Shown in pieces: positions 6,763-12,785 of a stretch of DNA of 24,215 nt (position 1 is the stretch's first letter; each line of letters opens with the position of its first letter). The stretch lies in IMG/VR virus record IMGVR_UViG_3300020174_000075, positions 1-24,215 of that record; one strand, 5' to 3'. The notes under the pieces were generated by a model that saw nothing but the letters and a program-made list of their open reading frames with translations, had not been told where the DNA came from and ran no database searches. This DNA is from a virus. A program made the position numbers and the translations under genes.

Positions 6763-7098
6763 TTAGAATTTAACTGCAACACCTACAGTTGTATCCGTTT
6801 GTTTAAAATCTGCATCCAAATCGTTTTCAATATATACATCGATATTAGAAGTTACCGAATAGCTAAGATCGACATCAGCAGATGAAATATTAAATTTCAT
6901 ATTATCTGTAGTAGTATCTACCATATTTACTGTTGTGCTAAGGGTAAAATCACCTGATGTGATTGAAGGGCCAAAGAAGAGCTTATTAATTTCTGTATCC
7001 AGATTACGCTCAACCCCAACTGTTGTTTCAATTGAAGATTCAGCATATGCACTTGATGACATACCAAGCGCGAAGAGTGCAACCATTAGTTTTTTCAT
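6763..7098 (-). CDS. Secreted small outer-membrane-like protein with signal peptide
   Basis: A 111-aa protein with a clear Sec signal peptide: MKKLMVALFALGMSSSAYA, cleavage expected after A19. The mature part of about 92 residues is made of alternating polar/hydrophobic stretches typical of antiparallel beta strands and ends in VGVAVKF. A terminal Phe is the BAM-recognition signature of Gram-negative outer membrane barrels. At this size it could form only about 6-8 short strands, or pair with a host barrel. A TATAAATA late-type box lies 64 nt upstream of the ATG. A host-surface role such as receptor masking or exclusion is inference. Confidence 0.8.
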   Translation of the reverse strand: MKKLMVALFALGMSSSAYAESSIETTVGVERNLDTEINKLFFGPSITSGDFTLSTTVNMVDTTTDNMKFNISSADVDLSYSVTSNIDVYIENDLDADFKQTDTTVGVAVKF

Positions 7099-7161
7099 TT
7101 TTTTATTCTTTTCCTATTTGTGTTAAAAAAGGATAGACCGACTGGTACTATCCCTTAGGGA

Positions 7162-7169
7162 TATTTATA
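7162..7169 (-). promoter_or_regulatory. T4-type late promoter box (TATAAATA)
   Basis: The exact T4 late consensus TATAAATA, read on the minus strand, lies in an AT-rich intergenic stretch between the tRNA cluster and the secreted-protein gene, about 64 nt before its ATG. A gp33 homologue in the window shows that the phage has the late-transcription co-activator. An 8-mer match can arise by chance in AT-rich DNA, so the call rests on its intergenic position and orientation. Confidence 0.55.
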
Positions 7170-7185
7170 TTTAAATTAATTTATA

Positions 7186-7259
7186 TGGAGCGGGTACCCG
7201 GAATCGAACCGAGGTCTTTGGCTTGGAAGGCGATTGTAATACCATTATACTATACCCGC
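7186..7259 (-). tRNA. tRNA-Gly (anticodon UCC), with a mismatched anticodon stem
   Basis: A 74-nt cloverleaf with encoded CCA. The acceptor stem GCGGGTA/TACCCGC is perfect, the D arm contains ATGGT, the T arm is CTCGG-TTCGATT-CCGGG, and the discriminator base is U, as usual for tRNA-Gly. The anticodon loop CTTCCAA gives UCC, reading GGA. The anticodon stem is ATCGC/GCCAA: only three of five pairs form, with A-A at 27-43 and C-C at 29-41. Either the gene is decaying, or the stem is repaired by base changes elsewhere, or it tolerates the mismatches. Confidence 0.88.
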
Positions 7260-7454
7260 AGGGTGTGGGGCTAACCGTTGGCCCCACGCGGATGTATTAA
7301 GGCATCACCCTTAAATTTAGCAGAGCCAACTTATAAATGCTGGATGCGATTGCGTTCCTTTCTTATGAAGGCGAACGGACCATTCCCACCTGCGTCTTAA
7401 TTTTAGAGTCGTTGCAGGCTTAACCACGTTTATACTCGTTCGACTAACTATATA
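7260..7454 (-). other. Structured spacer between tRNA-Leu and tRNA-Gly; possible small RNA
   Basis: About 195 nt between two tRNAs without a convincing gene. It contains a strong hairpin 5 nt before tRNA-Gly (GTGGGGC at 7265-7271 with GCCCCAC at 7281-7287, extendable through the loop) and an imperfect stem around 7350-7378 (CGTTCC/GAAGGCGAACG). There is also a CCTGC...GCAGG pairing at about 7388-7417. No U-run follows the strong hairpin on the minus strand, so it is not a normal terminator. A short GTG-started ORF here has no ribosome-binding site. It may be a processing insulator or a small RNA. Confidence 0.35.
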
Positions 7455-7539
7455 TGGTACCCACGGCCAGACTCGAACTGGCACGCCGTATGGCCACGGA
7501 TTTTAAGTCCGTTATGTCTACCTATTCCATCACGCGGGC
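7455..7539 (-). tRNA. tRNA-Leu (anticodon UAA)
   Basis: An 85-nt class II tRNA with a long variable arm and encoded CCA. The anticodon stem ACGGA/TCCGT closes the loop CTTAAAA, giving anticodon UAA, which reads UUA. The T arm is GCCAG-TTCGAGT-CTGGC. The acceptor GCCCGCG/CGTGGGT includes two G-U pairs, and the discriminator base is A, as LeuRS requires. UUA is a frequent codon in these AT-rich genes, which fits the idea that phage tRNAs top up codons scarce in the host. Three nt separate it from tRNA-Arg. Confidence 0.95.
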
Positions 7540-7542
7540 ATT

Positions 7543-7619
7543 TGGCGATTCCGGAAGGATTCGAACCCTCGACCCACAGCTTAGAAGGCTGTTGCTCTAT
7601 CCAGCTGAGCTACGGAACC
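7543..7619 (-). tRNA. tRNA-Arg (anticodon UCU)
   Basis: A 77-nt tRNA with encoded CCA. The acceptor is GGTTCCG/CGGAATC, the D arm GCTC...GAGC, the anticodon stem ACAGC/GCTGT with loop CTTCTAA (anticodon UCU, reading AGA), and the T arm GAGGG-TTCGAAT-CCTTC with one weak pair. AGA is the dominant Arg codon in this window's genes. The first ten bases of the tRNA are also the last codons and stop of the membrane-protein gene just upstream (7610-7789). Confidence 0.93.
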
Positions 7620-7789
7620 ATATTCATAAAGATAATTATAACTCCTAATATCATTGTAATCCATAATGCATTTCGAAACATAAAGCCAACAATGGCAAAA
7701 AAAGAACCTACAAGAAGCGCGCCAATTACTACCAGTAAGAGGAGCTGACCGAGTAAAGGCAGCGCTTCTTGTAACTCTGCGGGCGTCAT
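7610..7789 (-). CDS. 59-aa two-pass membrane protein overlapping tRNA-Arg
   Basis: A 59-aa protein starting MTPAELQEALPLL, coupled to the upstream gene by TAATG at 7791-7787; in-frame codons further upstream lie inside that gene. Two hydrophobic segments (about residues 13-35 and 39-57) separated by a short turn with a single Arg form a helical hairpin, and almost nothing is soluble. The stop codon TAG (7612-7610) is made of bases 8-10 of tRNA-Arg. A small two-helix protein could be a holin, antiholin or membrane regulator, but no family is recognised. It is transcribed from the promoter at 8371-8399 together with the tRNAs. Confidence 0.75.
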   Translation of the reverse strand: MTPAELQEALPLLGQLLLLVVIGALLVGSFFAIVGFMFRNALWITMILGVIIIFMNMVP

Positions 7790-8031
7790 TACCACACCCA
7801 CTCTACTTCAATACCAAATTCTTTTTCACCTTCATAACGATCAGTTGCACTATTATAACCACTATTATAATAAGTTTGGATATTAATAACTTTTTTACCA
7901 CTGGATTTATAATCTTCTCTTAACATATCAAACATTTCTGATAGACCATCTGCGTCCTCCCCATCGTATCCAGTAATAGGATGGGTAGTAAACATTGAAC
8001 CAAACATTTCAGTAGTTTTACATTTAGCCAT
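7789..8031 (-). CDS. Small acidic hypothetical protein
   Basis: An 80-aa soluble acidic protein. The first half is helical (LSEMFDMLREDYKSSGKKV). The second half looks beta-like with aromatic residues (INIQTYYNSGYNSATDRYEG) and ends FGIEVEWVW. There is one Cys and no membrane segment or known motif. The ATG overlaps the previous stop (TAATG), and its own stop overlaps the next start, so it belongs to a tightly coupled three-gene unit ahead of the tRNAs. Function unknown. Confidence 0.75.
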   Translation of the reverse strand: MAKCKTTEMFGSMFTTHPITGYDGEDADGLSEMFDMLREDYKSSGKKVINIQTYYNSGYNSATDRYEGEKEFGIEVEWVW

Positions 8032-8339
8032 TATGCTACCTCCTTTTCACACATCCGATCGATATGACGCTGGATCCTTTCATCAGTCCAGTTTGCAAAG
8101 TCCAAAGACCGGGCGTACGACTTACTCGTACGATCGGCAGTGATATAGTAAGCTGACTCTACCAGCTCCTGACGCTTGTACTCTTTTAGAGTACCACTAG
8201 GAACACGAGACTCCCAGTATTGCAAATCGGTTGCTTCAGGCATCATGCCCATGAAACATCCGGGTTGCTTGCTGAATTCTTCAGCTTCAGCCCGTTGAGC
8301 GTTAATGAAATCTACCAAACCTTTATCTAACTTGTACAT
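8031..8339 (-). CDS. Hypothetical protein, first gene of the tRNA-containing early unit
   Basis: A 102-aa soluble protein. The start at 8339 (MYKLDKGLVDF) is fixed by the conserved polypurine leader that ends right before it. An in-frame codon at 8372 overlaps the -10 box and can be excluded. The protein is mostly helical and charged, with a Met/Cys-rich short segment (PGCFMGMMPEA) near residue 30 and a helical basic C-terminus (WTDERIQRHIDRMCEK). No motif is recognised. Early promoter position suggests a host-takeover or regulatory role, which is inference. Confidence 0.78.
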   Translation of the reverse strand: MYKLDKGLVDFINAQRAEAEEFSKQPGCFMGMMPEATDLQYWESRVPSGTLKEYKRQELVESAYYITADRTSKSYARSLDFANWTDERIQRHIDRMCEKEVA

Positions 8340-8370
8340 AATTAAGCTCCTCTTCCTAATTGTTATATAC

Positions 8371-8399
8371 ATTATACCATACTAATTTAGGTTTGTAAA
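8371..8399 (-). promoter_or_regulatory. Early-type promoter with conserved leader for the 8339 unit and tRNAs
   Basis: On the minus strand, GGGGG-TTTACA (8399-8394), a 17-bp spacer and TATAAT (8376-8371). The leader contains AACAATTAGGAAGAGGAG followed by CTTAATT and the ATG at 8339. The 25 bases ending at that ATG are identical to those before the gene at 16778, and the sequence just upstream of the -35 is shared as well. Confidence 0.88.
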
Positions 8400-8419
8400 C
8401 CCCCTTTTTTCATTTTATT

Positions 8420-8674
8420 TCAAAAAGCCTTTGCTTCTGCAGGATTATCTGGCCATTCCTCGAAAATGGTTTTTAGATCTTGGTAACCACCAATATGGTT
8501 CCCACCATCGTCAAAGATCTGCGGTACAGTTTTAAAATTATGTTCTTTAAACAAAGAAACTGCATAATCATTACCAGGTACCTTTACCTCTTCATAAGGG
8601 ATTTCCTTACTATCTAAAAGTTCCATAGCTGCGTCACAAAAAATACACCCAGATTTTGAATAGATTATATACAA
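8420..8674 (-). CDS. Glutaredoxin
   Basis: An 84-aa thioredoxin-fold dithiol reductase. The active site is C10-I-F-C13, close to the classical CPYC/CPFC but without the proline. TVPQIF carries the conserved cis-Pro loop, and GGYQDL is the second glutathione-contact region. Its natural role in T4-like phages (T4 nrdC) is to re-reduce ribonucleotide reductase, which links it to the nrdJ gene at the right end of the window. The start is a TTG at 8674, overlapping the end of the previous small gene, with AAGGGA about 10 nt upstream. It is the last gene of its operon. Confidence 0.9.
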   Translation of the reverse strand: MYIIYSKSGCIFCDAAMELLDSKEIPYEEVKVPGNDYAVSLFKEHNFKTVPQIFDDGGNHIGGYQDLKTIFEEWPDNPAEAKAF

Positions 8675-8808
8675 GATACAGTTTCCCTTTTATTTTTTTC
8701 TACTTCTATGTCGAGTGCTTCTCTTAGCTCACCAATTCTACGATAAGCCAATTGAAGCTGTTTTTGCAAATCGTATACATTTTTCTTTAAAATATCTACT
8801 TCAGACAT
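8665..8808 (-). CDS. 47-aa coiled-coil microprotein
   Basis: A 48-codon ORF from ATG 8808 to TAA 8665 encoding a highly helical peptide: MSEVDILKKNVYDLQKQLQL, then YRRIGELREALDIEVEK. Heptad-like spacing of Ile/Leu/Val suggests a short coiled coil. It overlaps the metallopeptidase gene by 13 nt and the glutaredoxin start by 10 nt, filling the gap between them exactly. It lacks a strong ribosome-binding site and probably relies on translational coupling. Function unknown. Confidence 0.65.
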   Translation of the reverse strand: MSEVDILKKNVYDLQKQLQLAYRRIGELREALDIEVEKNKRETVSCI

Positions 8809-9194
8809 TTCATATTTTTCTTGTTCCATTCTTTTAGCATAACCTCCTGTAATTCATAAGCCTCGATTTCCCATGGCAGTTTCATATATTCATCATATGT
8901 TTTATAGTTAATAGTATTAATATTTTGATATTGTTTTCTTACACCCTGTCTTACATGTATCATTTCGTGGAAGACTGTTGTAATAAGATCATCACCTTTT
9001 AGTCTTTGATCAATTTCAATTTCATATTCTCTTTTATCTAGTTCCAAACAATATCCGTGTGCATCCTTTAGCTTTTTAATTTCTATATAAACATCGCATT
9101 TAGATATCCTTGGCATTAGATAATTCCAAGCGAAGATTGCTGCTCTATAAACGTTTTGTCGTTTCTTAGATCTATTCCCCGTCACTAGGATCAT
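8796..9194 (-). CDS. Putative zinc metallopeptidase (HEMIH)
   Basis: A 132-aa protein with a zincin motif: HEMIH at residues 76-80 inside the helix ITTVFHEMIHVRQG, and a downstream Glu in LPWEIEAYELQ (E109 or E111) as probable third ligand. This is the arrangement of small SprT-like and minigluzincin domains. The upstream part has beta-strand character (DVYIEIKKL, YEIEIDQRL). Such compact domains may cleave host or phage proteins or act as inactive zinc-binding scaffolds; the substrate is unknown. It overlaps the SWIM gene by 23 nt and the coiled-coil gene by 13 nt. The motif is clear, the biological role is not. Confidence 0.8.
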   Translation of the reverse strand: MILVTGNRSKKRQNVYRAAIFAWNYLMPRISKCDVYIEIKKLKDAHGYCLELDKREYEIEIDQRLKGDDLITTVFHEMIHVRQGVRKQYQNINTINYKTYDEYMKLPWEIEAYELQEVMLKEWNKKNMKCLK

Positions 9195-9372
9195 CGAATA
9201 AAGCCTCTACCTGTTTGATATGTTTACATTTACGATATGCAACACAATTACAGTCGAATCCATAATTATTCATTTCTACAAAATATTTATTACCTTTACT
9301 ACCAGTTACTGGCCATTCTAATCCAATAGCCCAGTGACCTTTAGTATTTACAATTTCGGATGGATGGCTCAT
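9172..9372 (-). CDS. SWIM-type zinc finger protein
   Basis: A 66-aa protein with a CxCx5CxH pattern: C41, C43, C49 and H51 in FDCNCVAYRKCKHIKQVEAL. This matches the SWIM zinc-binding domain, which occurs in transposases, SNF2 ATPases and recombination factors and binds DNA or protein. The N-terminal 35 residues look like the short beta strands that precede such a finger, so the whole protein is essentially one SWIM domain. It is coupled to the 57-aa gene upstream (ATGA at 9372-9369) and overlaps the metallopeptidase gene. A DNA- or protein-recognition adaptor is likely; partner unknown. Confidence 0.82.
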   Translation of the reverse strand: MSHPSEIVNTKGHWAIGLEWPVTGSKGNKYFVEMNNYGFDCNCVAYRKCKHIKQVEALFDDPSDGE

Positions 9373-9542
9373 GCTGCAATCTCACGATCGTAAGATTCAA
9401 TCATAACCAGAGAAAGCAAACCATTGAGTTTGCGTCTTTCATCTGAGGTTAGACGGGAAACCTGATATCTGATATTTTCATCAGAGCTATCTTTGGCAAT
9501 GCTAATAAGAGCCGACTCAAGAACTTGGTAACGATATGACAT
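9369..9542 (-). CDS. 57-aa helical hypothetical protein, first gene of its operon
   Basis: A 58-codon ORF from ATG 9542 to TGA 9369, starting MSYRYQVLESALISIAKDSS and ending MIESYDREIAA. It is placed exactly behind the conserved promoter and polypurine leader (GGAAGAGGAG, 7 nt before the ATG) and overlaps the next gene as ATGA, so it is very likely translated. The sequence is all-helical and rich in Arg, Ser and Leu, including SRLTSDERRKLNGLLSLV, a helical-hairpin pattern. No family is recognised. Confidence 0.8.
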   Translation of the reverse strand: MSYRYQVLESALISIAKDSSDENIRYQVSRLTSDERRKLNGLLSLVMIESYDREIAA

Positions 9543-9572
9543 AGGGAACTCCTCTTCCTAATTGTTAATATT

Positions 9573-9601
9573 ATTCTATCACAATTTGGAAGGAATGTAA
9601 A
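9573..9601 (-). promoter_or_regulatory. Early-type promoter for the SWIM/metallopeptidase/glutaredoxin operon
   Basis: On the minus strand, GGGG-TTTACA (9601-9596), a 17-bp spacer and TAGAAT (9578-9573). The shared AACAATTAGGAAGAGGAG leader leads to the ATG at 9542. It sits between the end of the glycan cluster and the next operon. Confidence 0.85.
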
Positions 9602-9615
9602 CCCCTAAAATTAAT

Positions 9616-10233
9616 TTAATTTCTTTTTCTAGGATATACTTCTGCACGTACATTGTCTGGAACCTTAATCTTAAATTCGTCATGAACATGGTGTAAAACA
9701 AATTCGGTGTTCTTAAATTCTTTAAACATTTCAGACCAAATAGAACGCCAGTTAGTCGCTAATCGATTAGTATTCATATTTCCACGGTCAGAGTTTAGGA
9801 TAAAGTCAGAAACACTACGAAGATTAAAATCGAATATCGAATCGAATCCGTACAGATGTACTCTATCAGCCTTTAGTTTATTTGCAGCATAATGTACTGC
9901 CATATGACCACAATTAAAGTTAGTATAGTTGCCGGCATACTTAGGAAGATCTAAATAAAATTCTTTAATTTGTCTAGCCGTAGATAAATGAAAATTTGGA
10001 TTTTTCTCCATCCAAACCTTTGGCCTATATCCAAGTACCCATTCACCTGGTACAACAACTGTTCCTTCAGTCATAGCCTTCATCATTTTAAAATCTACAA
10101 TGCAAGTTGCATAATGATTTTTAGGATAAGGGAACGGTGCAAGATTACATGTAAGATTTAATCCCTTTCTTTCTCTTCTAGTATAGAGATGAACCCAATC
10201 ACCATTTCCAATAACATGAACTGATCTAGCCAT
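9616..10233 (-). CDS. Glycan-cluster protein, sialyltransferase- or MptE-like Rossmann enzyme (tentative)
   Basis: A 205-aa protein with SVHVIGNGDWVHLY at the N-terminus (a nucleotide-binding-like strand-loop) and a central NCGHMAVHYAANKL followed by ADRVHLYGFDSIFDF. A small-residue helix followed by the strand-Gly-x-Asp pattern recurs in CMP-sugar-using GT42 sialyltransferases and in DUF115/MptE-like proteins of surface glycan loci. A C-terminal HHVHDEFKIKVP could hold catalytic or substrate-binding His. It is the last of nine overlapping genes and overlaps its upstream neighbour by 8 nt. A glycosyltransferase or nucleotide-sugar enzyme is the best guess; the identity is not secure. Confidence 0.6.
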   Translation of the reverse strand: MARSVHVIGNGDWVHLYTRRERKGLNLTCNLAPFPYPKNHYATCIVDFKMMKAMTEGTVVVPGEWVLGYRPKVWMEKNPNFHLSTARQIKEFYLDLPKYAGNYTNFNCGHMAVHYAANKLKADRVHLYGFDSIFDFNLRSVSDFILNSDRGNMNTNRLATNWRSIWSEMFKEFKNTEFVLHHVHDEFKIKVPDNVRAEVYPRKRN

Positions 10234-10876
10234 TCATTAAACTCCTAATATGATCTTTCCCTTTTTTACCGGTCCAGTGTATCACTTTTTTCTTTTTACT
10301 ATCTACACCATCTAATAAATCTAATCTTAACCAATTATATACTGATGGTAGGTCCTTTATGTATGTAAGCTTAGAGATTGGATCTAACATACTATGCAGT
10401 ACTTCTTGGTCACCTACAACAGGGCTTTTCTTTACCTGCTCAAGCCATGCACGAAGTATTTGTGGTTTATTACGAAATCCAACTATACCAGAATTATGCC
10501 ATAGTTCTTTTCTTCTTTTAGACCAAGGTCTATCTTCAGCCATTAAAAGCTTTTCATTTTCAATTAAACTAAATATATCAGAAATGTTATCTAGTACTTC
10601 GCAATCAGTATCGATCCAAACTGTTTCTACCGATGGGCATGTCATCATAGCCAACGGTTTCATAAACCATCCTTTAAGATTATTATTCTTAAAATTTAAG
10701 ATAGCATGGAACTGTTCAAATACGTAGTTCTGTGTTTTTTCACTACACCCAAAATTAGCAAAGATAAGAGGTGTATCATTATGTTTTTTATAATTTTCTA
10801 CAAACCACGGAAGCATCCATTCAGTCTTTTCATCGCATCCTGTTAGGAATACCTTATCATACTTCTTCGATGACAT
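10226..10876 (-). CDS. GT-A glycosyltransferase, GT8-like
   Basis: A 216-aa protein started at ATG 10876 (MSSKKYDKVFLTG), with a GGGGA purine stretch just upstream; an ATG 12 nt earlier is also possible. It has the family-8 layout: an N-terminal strand-helix nucleotide-binding part, the metal-binding DxD motif in VWIDTDCEVL (D89, D91), HNSGIVGFRN in the middle, and the C-terminal KVIHWTGKKGKDH, whose His typically completes the metal site. It should transfer a sugar from a nucleotide-sugar donor to an acceptor that the sequence does not reveal. It overlaps the GT25 gene upstream by 20 nt, so the products are made together. Confidence 0.82.
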   Translation of the reverse strand: MSSKKYDKVFLTGCDEKTEWMLPWFVENYKKHNDTPLIFANFGCSEKTQNYVFEQFHAILNFKNNNLKGWFMKPLAMMTCPSVETVWIDTDCEVLDNISDIFSLIENEKLLMAEDRPWSKRRKELWHNSGIVGFRNKPQILRAWLEQVKKSPVVGDQEVLHSMLDPISKLTYIKDLPSVYNWLRLDLLDGVDSKKKKVIHWTGKKGKDHIRSLMNG

Positions 10877-11507
10877 ATCCGTCCCCATAATTATGTTTTG
10901 CCAAACAGCCGGCTTCCTTTTGGATCGTAGTAAAACTATCTACTGCCATGCACACCCACGGATAATATTCTTCTAGAAATGGGAAGTTATCAACATTTAG
11001 AAATACATCTGTTGGTCCACCGTGCGTCTTAGCTTTCTTAATAAGCTTTGCTGCACCTTCAGGATTAACCATATAACCATGCGCGCCACCAAAATATTTC
11101 TTTTGTACTAATCCATCTACACCTAATTTTATAGGGGTATTAAACTTTCCATATGATGGTTTAGAGAATGTTAAACAGCCTTTAAATTTTTCATTAACTG
11201 GTACTTCACCTGTTACAATGGCATCATGTTCAAAGATAACAATTGTTTCTTTTTGCTTAACAGACATTTCCCATAAAGAATGGTGGGATAAAAATGCCGC
11301 CATACAATTGTCAGGTCTAGAATATTTTTCATGGAAGAAAGATGGTTGAATACCTTTTGTATGTAAAATTAGATGAGGATTATCTTTAGGAGTTGTAGCA
11401 GCGTGATGCTCTACATGTAGACCATATCTTTCGGCAGACTTCATACAACGCATTGCTGCCTGTACCGATTTAGGGTTATCCATTAATGTTATAACAAATG
11501 CTTTCAT
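10857..11507 (-). CDS. Family 25 glycosyltransferase (LPS-type), copy A
   Basis: A 216-aa protein beginning MKAFVITLMDNP, the typical GT25 opening in which a first strand is followed by the donor-binding loop. AFLSHHSLWE (residues 71-80), the acidic EHD motif in IVIFEHDAIV (93-95), GAHGYMVNPEGAAKLI and PTDVF follow in the order expected of the family. GT25 enzymes often add galactose or related sugars to lipopolysaccharide. It overlaps the methyltransferase gene upstream as ATGA and shares its N-terminus and motif order with 12090-12785, so the two are paralogues. Confidence 0.87.
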   Translation of the reverse strand: MKAFVITLMDNPKSVQAAMRCMKSAERYGLHVEHHAATTPKDNPHLILHTKGIQPSFFHEKYSRPDNCMAAFLSHHSLWEMSVKQKETIVIFEHDAIVTGEVPVNEKFKGCLTFSKPSYGKFNTPIKLGVDGLVQKKYFGGAHGYMVNPEGAAKLIKKAKTHGGPTDVFLNVDNFPFLEEYYPWVCMAVDSFTTIQKEAGCLAKHNYGDGYVIEEV

Positions 11508-12085
11508 TTTTTCTCACAGACTAGAACATATCCCTTTTCTCTACCACGGAATTCTTCTACTATATTCATATCGACTTTATCTATCATATCAATTAACTCT
11601 TGTTTTTCTATTTTAAGAGGATCTGTTTTATTTGATACATGGTTCTTTTTTTGTACTGTATGTTCTAAAAATAATCTTCCAGAATCATTTAATTGATCTC
11701 TCCATACCTCTAGAGTTTCAAATGGTGTAATACTATGATCAAATGAGTTGCTATAAACAATATCAAATGAGTTAATCCATTCCTCTTTTACCATATTAAA
11801 ATCATGTTCAATAGTCATAGGAAATTCTTCTGCATTAGTACTTATTTCTGAACCAATAATGAATGCGTCTGATAAATGTTTTTGAAAATAAAGCTGTTCT
11901 TTTGCATTACGAGTACCATGACATAATACTCTCTTTGCATCTGGCATTCTTTTTACTATTTGTGTTATAGTTTCAGGTTTGACATATGCAATATTTTTTT
12001 CTTTTATCTTATCAATTTTCTTAAGATTACCTTCGATCTGAGATTTAACATAGTCCTCGTAATCTTTGTATTTAAAAATTTCCAT
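11504..12085 (-). CDS. SAM-dependent methyltransferase-like protein
   Basis: A 193-aa protein with a class I methyltransferase outline. A helical N-terminus is followed by a motif I-like strand-turn (AKRVLCHGTRNAKEQ), an acidic residue after strand 2 (IGSEIST), strand 4 as DIVYSNSFDHSI and strand 5 as SGRLFLEHT. Motif I lacks the usual GxGxG, but HGTR...E variants occur in phage and surface-glycan methyltransferases. It probably methylates a sugar or another small group made by neighbouring enzymes. A GAGGT ribosome-binding site precedes the start, and it is coupled to the GT25 gene downstream. The enzyme class is likely; the substrate is unknown. Confidence 0.72.
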   Translation of the reverse strand: MEIFKYKDYEDYVKSQIEGNLKKIDKIKEKNIAYVKPETITQIVKRMPDAKRVLCHGTRNAKEQLYFQKHLSDAFIIGSEISTNAEEFPMTIEHDFNMVKEEWINSFDIVYSNSFDHSITPFETLEVWRDQLNDSGRLFLEHTVQKKNHVSNKTDPLKIEKQELIDMIDKVDMNIVEEFRGREKGYVLVCEKK

Positions 12086-12089
12086 ATTA

Positions 12090-12785
12090 TTACCTCGAAG
12101 TAGTAGAAGGTGTACCTTGAACTTCTGTATAGAATGTCTTTGTTACACCTAATGCTGGGATTAGTTGTTTACACATAATAGCATCATTAGGCCATAAACC
12201 ATGATCTTCTACAAGCCTTAGCATCTGTCTAGCCCCTTTTGGTTTAATTATATATGCTGAGTTTCCAGCTAACCCTTGGGGAACTTCGAATGAATCAATT
12301 GTTGGTACAAGCTGTAGTTCTTTAGTATTTTCATCAATTATCTGTTTAAATAGGTTTGCCTTCCTAGTTGCAAATAATGGATTATTAATGCCTATAATAA
12401 AAAACTTATCAGTATCGATAATATTAATATCTAATTTCTTTATAAACTTTGCATCATGTTCTAAAATAAGATATGGTTCAGCATCATTATAACAATTTTT
12501 CCATAAAGTATAATGACTCAAAGAACAAGCGATTCTAGCTTGTTTATTTACGGTAGGATAAGCAGACTTTTTTAAACCAGTTTTAAAATCAAATACTGAT
12601 CCTTCCCAGGGATAGTTCCATTCTAGGCGGTAATCTCTCATCATTTTGTTTACTTGACGTGGTATTACTGCATCAAACTTCTGAATCTCAAAGGAATTAC
12701 CTACGACTTTGCTACTTTCTATACACACGTCTGCAGCATGTTGAGAGACTTCGTGGTCTGGTATTGTAATTACAAATGCCTTCAA
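12090..12785 (-). CDS. Family 25 glycosyltransferase (LPS-type), copy B
   Basis: A 231-aa protein with MKAFVITIPDHE at the N-terminus, ACSLSHYTLWKNC (about residues 86-98), the EHD motif in YLILEHDAKF (109-111), LAGNSAYIIKPKGARQML and WPNDAIMCKQL, the GT25 motif order. Compared with copy A it has an extra acidic/aromatic insertion around residues 45-78, which may change the acceptor. The start is a TTG at 12785 overlapping the previous stop (TTGA), with AGGA upstream; no ATG upstream would fit better. Placed between two methyltransferases, it presumably acts on the same glycan. Confidence 0.85.
   Translation of the reverse strand: MKAFVITIPDHEVSQHAADVCIESSKVVGNSFEIQKFDAVIPRQVNKMMRDYRLEWNYPWEGSVFDFKTGLKKSAYPTVNKQARIACSLSHYTLWKNCYNDAEPYLILEHDAKFIKKLDINIIDTDKFFIIGINNPLFATRKANLFKQIIDENTKELQLVPTIDSFEVPQGLAGNSAYIIKPKGARQMLRLVEDHGLWPNDAIMCKQLIPALGVTKTFYTEVQGTPSTTSR

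Noticed and set aside
7320-7440. A 35-codon GTG-started minus-strand ORF between tRNA-Leu and tRNA-Gly (contains RRRWEWSVRLHKKG)
   Set aside because: There is no ribosome-binding site, no overlap with other genes, and it lies in a spacer between tRNAs that folds into hairpins.
7542-7748. Plus-strand ORFs across the tRNA cluster
   Set aside because: They run antisense through tRNA genes; peptides of this kind are common false ORFs from tRNA sequences.
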